This document shows, piece by piece, positions 63,113 through 64,000 of a DNA stretch of 64,000 nt; the stretch's first letter is position 1, and every line of letters starts with the position of its first letter. A program made the position numbers and the translations under genes. The DNA is from Ruminococcus_C sp963590855 (GTDB lineage: Bacteria; Bacillota; Clostridia; Oscillospirales; Ruminococcaceae): positions 1 to 64,000 of the forward strand of contig CAVAQT010000013.1 in assembly GCA_963590855.1 (NCBI GenBank), given 5' to 3'. The notes below the pieces were generated by a model. It made no database searches and was not told the origin of the DNA. It saw nothing but the letters and a program-made list of their open reading frames with translations.

Positions 63113-63420
63113 AAAAATCTCCATTCAAGTGATACTGTGTATCACGGTGCGACCATTTGGGGTGGAAGCCGGACACACAAGAGGGTGTCGTTTTACGAGG
63201 GTATGGGGAGCGTAATCCCCATCAAGTTGCCCGTCCGGGAAAATGAGAAAACGCAGTTTTTGAGTTTTGAGGGACTGTGGGCGAAACTTGCTCTCACGAT
63301 AGTGAAAGAAAAAAGCCTCCATTATTCAGCCGTTTTATCGGAGTTATGGCTACCGATTTCCCATAAAATCGGCAGCACGGCTGAATGGCGGAGGAACGGC
63401 AAAGGGAAAGGAGGCGCGAG
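63113..63420. other. Candidate origin of transfer (oriT) with several cruciforms
   Basis: The 423-base gap upstream of mobC holds small perfect hairpins at 63129-63145 (GTGATAC/GTATCAC), 63172-63189 (GACAC/GTGTC), 63204-63221 (TGGGGA/TCCCCA) and 63230-63239 (CCCG/CGGG). A long imperfect inverted repeat follows (63316-63333 with 63377-63394, 15 of 18), with an inner CCGATTT/AAATCGG stem. Location next to mobC and relaxase is typical for oriT. The nic site could not be identified. Confidence 0.6.
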
Positions 63421-63442
63421 ACAAAGTATTTTGCCGGAGGGA

Positions 63443-63469
63443 CAGAAAAAATTGAAAAAATTTTTTCTG
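63443..63469 (+). terminator. A+T-rich terminator-like hairpin
   Basis: CAGAAAAAATT pairs with AATTTTTTCTG around a short A-rich loop. It precedes the leader motif of the next gene. Confidence 0.5.
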
Positions 63470-63535
63470 CTGCCTTGCAAACGCCGCTTCTGCGGTGGGT
63501 TGGGTGAAACCAGATGAAAAGAGAGGTATCACCCT
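63470..63535 (+). promoter_or_regulatory. Leader motif copy 2 with ribosome-site hairpin
   Basis: Bases 63470-63508 repeat the leader at 31248-31286 (32 of 39). Then GGGTGA (63500-63505) pairs with TCACCC just before ATG 63536, placing the GAGAGG ribosome site in the loop. Confidence 0.5.
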
Positions 63536-63814
63536 ATGAACAAAACTCCGAAATTCAAAATGACAAGAGAGGAGCTGAACAGAATGAAGGAAACCGATAT
63601 TCGCACGGTTGACCGCGAAAAGCTCGTGGATATCCGTGATGTGCAAATCCATACGGAGCTGCCCGATGAGGAACGGATGATTGACTTTGTGCGCCAAATC
63701 AAAAATCCGTACTGCTATCTTTGCAACGGTATGGTGGTAAAGGTCCGCTTTTCCGGCAAGCAGAGCTTGGAGGACTGCATCAAGGCGACCATGTTCACCG
63801 AGAGGGATAATTGA
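63536..63814 (+). CDS. DUF6870-like small element protein
   Basis: A 92-residue protein: MTREELNRMKETDIRTVDRE, then LVDIRDVQIHTELPDEERMI and FVRQIKNPYCYLCNGMVVKV with a CxxC pair that may bind zinc. It matches my recollection of the DUF6870 family found beside recombinase genes of clostridial conjugative elements. ATG 63536 follows GAGAGG inside a hairpin. Function unknown. Confidence 0.7.
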   Translation: MNKTPKFKMTREELNRMKETDIRTVDREKLVDIRDVQIHTELPDEERMIDFVRQIKNPYCYLCNGMVVKVRFSGKQSLEDCIKATMFTERDN

Positions 63815-63853
63815 ATCTTTTTCGTGAACAGGAGAACTTTTTGAAAAAAGCTA

Positions 63854-63882
63854 TGGCGAAAACCAGAAATCTGTGGTATACT
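63854..63882 (+). promoter_or_regulatory. Probable promoter of the downstream recombinase region
   Basis: A -10 box TATACT lies at 63877-63882; the -35 match at 17 bases, TGGCGA, is weak. No gene other than a 22-residue frame follows before the edge. Confidence 0.45.
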
Positions 63883-63917
63883 GTCTGTGGGTCAAAATAA
63901 AATAACAAGCTGTATCC

Positions 63918-63986
63918 ATGCAGGGGGCAGCTTGTGCAATCACAGAAGCCATTGATTTCTTGGTTTACGACGCCATAGTGCAGTAA
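63918..63986 (+). CDS. 22-residue leader peptide before the expected recombinase gene
   Basis: ATG 63918 opens a frame ending at TAA 63984-63986, encoding MQGAACAITEAIDFLVYDAI plus VQ. No strong ribosome site precedes it. Right after the stop, AAGGAGG at 63989-63996 would serve a gene starting outside the window. A leader role is inferred from position only. Confidence 0.4.
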   Translation: MQGAACAITEAIDFLVYDAIVQ

Positions 63987-64000
63987 ATGAAGGAGGTCAG

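Larger units (their letters stand above)
30030..64000 (+). mobile_element. Tn1549/CTn4-like integrative conjugative element (left part, right end outside)
   Basis: Genes from about 30.1 kb to the edge follow the Tn1549/CTn4 backbone. Regulators and a RepA_N initiator come first, then PcfB, VirD4, Maff2, VirB6-like, PrgI, VirB4, NlpC/P60, DUF4315, DUF4366, TopB, methylase/helicase, ArdC-like, TTRAP, YodL/DUF4316, relaxase and MobC. No integrase, drug-resistance gene or right end is present in view. The left limit is placed in the gap after the SARP regulator by content only. Confidence 0.85.

Noticed and set aside
1..64000. tRNA or rRNA genes
   Set aside because: I saw no cloverleaf-like stretch with a TTCGA-type T arm or rRNA-like words on reading. 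A tRNAscan/Infernal run would be needed to exclude them fully.

Overview
The window looks like chromosome from a Gram-positive gut Clostridia (Oscillospirales/Lachnospirales type). Strong AGGAGG ribosome sites, frequent TTG and GTG starts, intrinsic terminators and a Tn1549/CTn4-like conjugative element support this. The exact genus cannot be read from the sequence.

Bases 1-26984 are a cell-surface polysaccharide locus, all on the + strand apart from one insertion sequence. It has a DegT-type aminotransferase, a PglC/WcaJ-type sugar-1-phosphate transferase that would start the repeat unit on lipid, and five glycosyltransferases. It also has two LicD phosphotransferases, two nucleotidyltransferases (TarI/IspD-like and LicC-like), a sugar epimerase, a deacetylase-like protein, a hexapeptide acetyltransferase, a Wzy-type polymerase and a Wzx-type flippase. 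Two membrane acyltransferases and a FemAB/GNAT-like gene are each interrupted by a single missing base. An IS110-family element (about 7.4-9.05 kb) sits between two glycosyltransferase genes. The block ends with a UDP-L-FucNAc pathway (capE, 2-epimerase, capF) and a UDP-sugar 6-dehydrogenase, then a terminator. The outer parts look richer in G+C than the 2-22 kb middle, as expected for an exchangeable serotype cassette. Together this is a Wzx/Wzy-type capsule or exopolysaccharide system decorated with phosphodiester-linked groups and acyl groups.

Bases 27-30 kb carry regulators: an HTH protein, an Xre repressor and a GAF plus SARP/BTAD-type regulator, each followed by a terminator.

From about 30.1 kb to the right edge lies an integrative conjugative element of the Tn1549/CTn4 type. 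In order it has two sigma-factor-like genes with structured leaders, a long structured non-coding stretch, and a RepA_N-type initiator gene with four 23-bp iterons inside it. The transfer operon follows: PcfB, VirD4, Maff2 pilin-like protein, VirB6-like, PrgI, VirB4, NlpC/P60 hydrolase, DUF4315, DUF4366 and TopB. Next come a 2832-residue methylase/helicase, an ArdC/metallopeptidase protein, TTRAP and a YodL/DUF4316 protein. Behind a strong terminator is a cargo pocket (58.2-61.1 kb) with an antitoxin/GNAT-toxin-like pair and an HTH plus AlbA/HATPase regulator. Relaxase and MobC follow on the - strand with an oriT-like region. The window stops at a ribosome site that probably belongs to the element's recombinase, which is not in view.

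The most notable observations are a TnpV-like gene lying wholly inside the helicase gene in another frame, the iterons embedded in the rep gene, the structured RNA candidate at 31.8-32.3 kb, the IS110 non-coding end bounded by a 34-36 bp inverted repeat, and the cargo pocket. Four genes each need exactly one extra base to be intact, which suggests either long-read deletion errors or, for the G tracts, phase variation.
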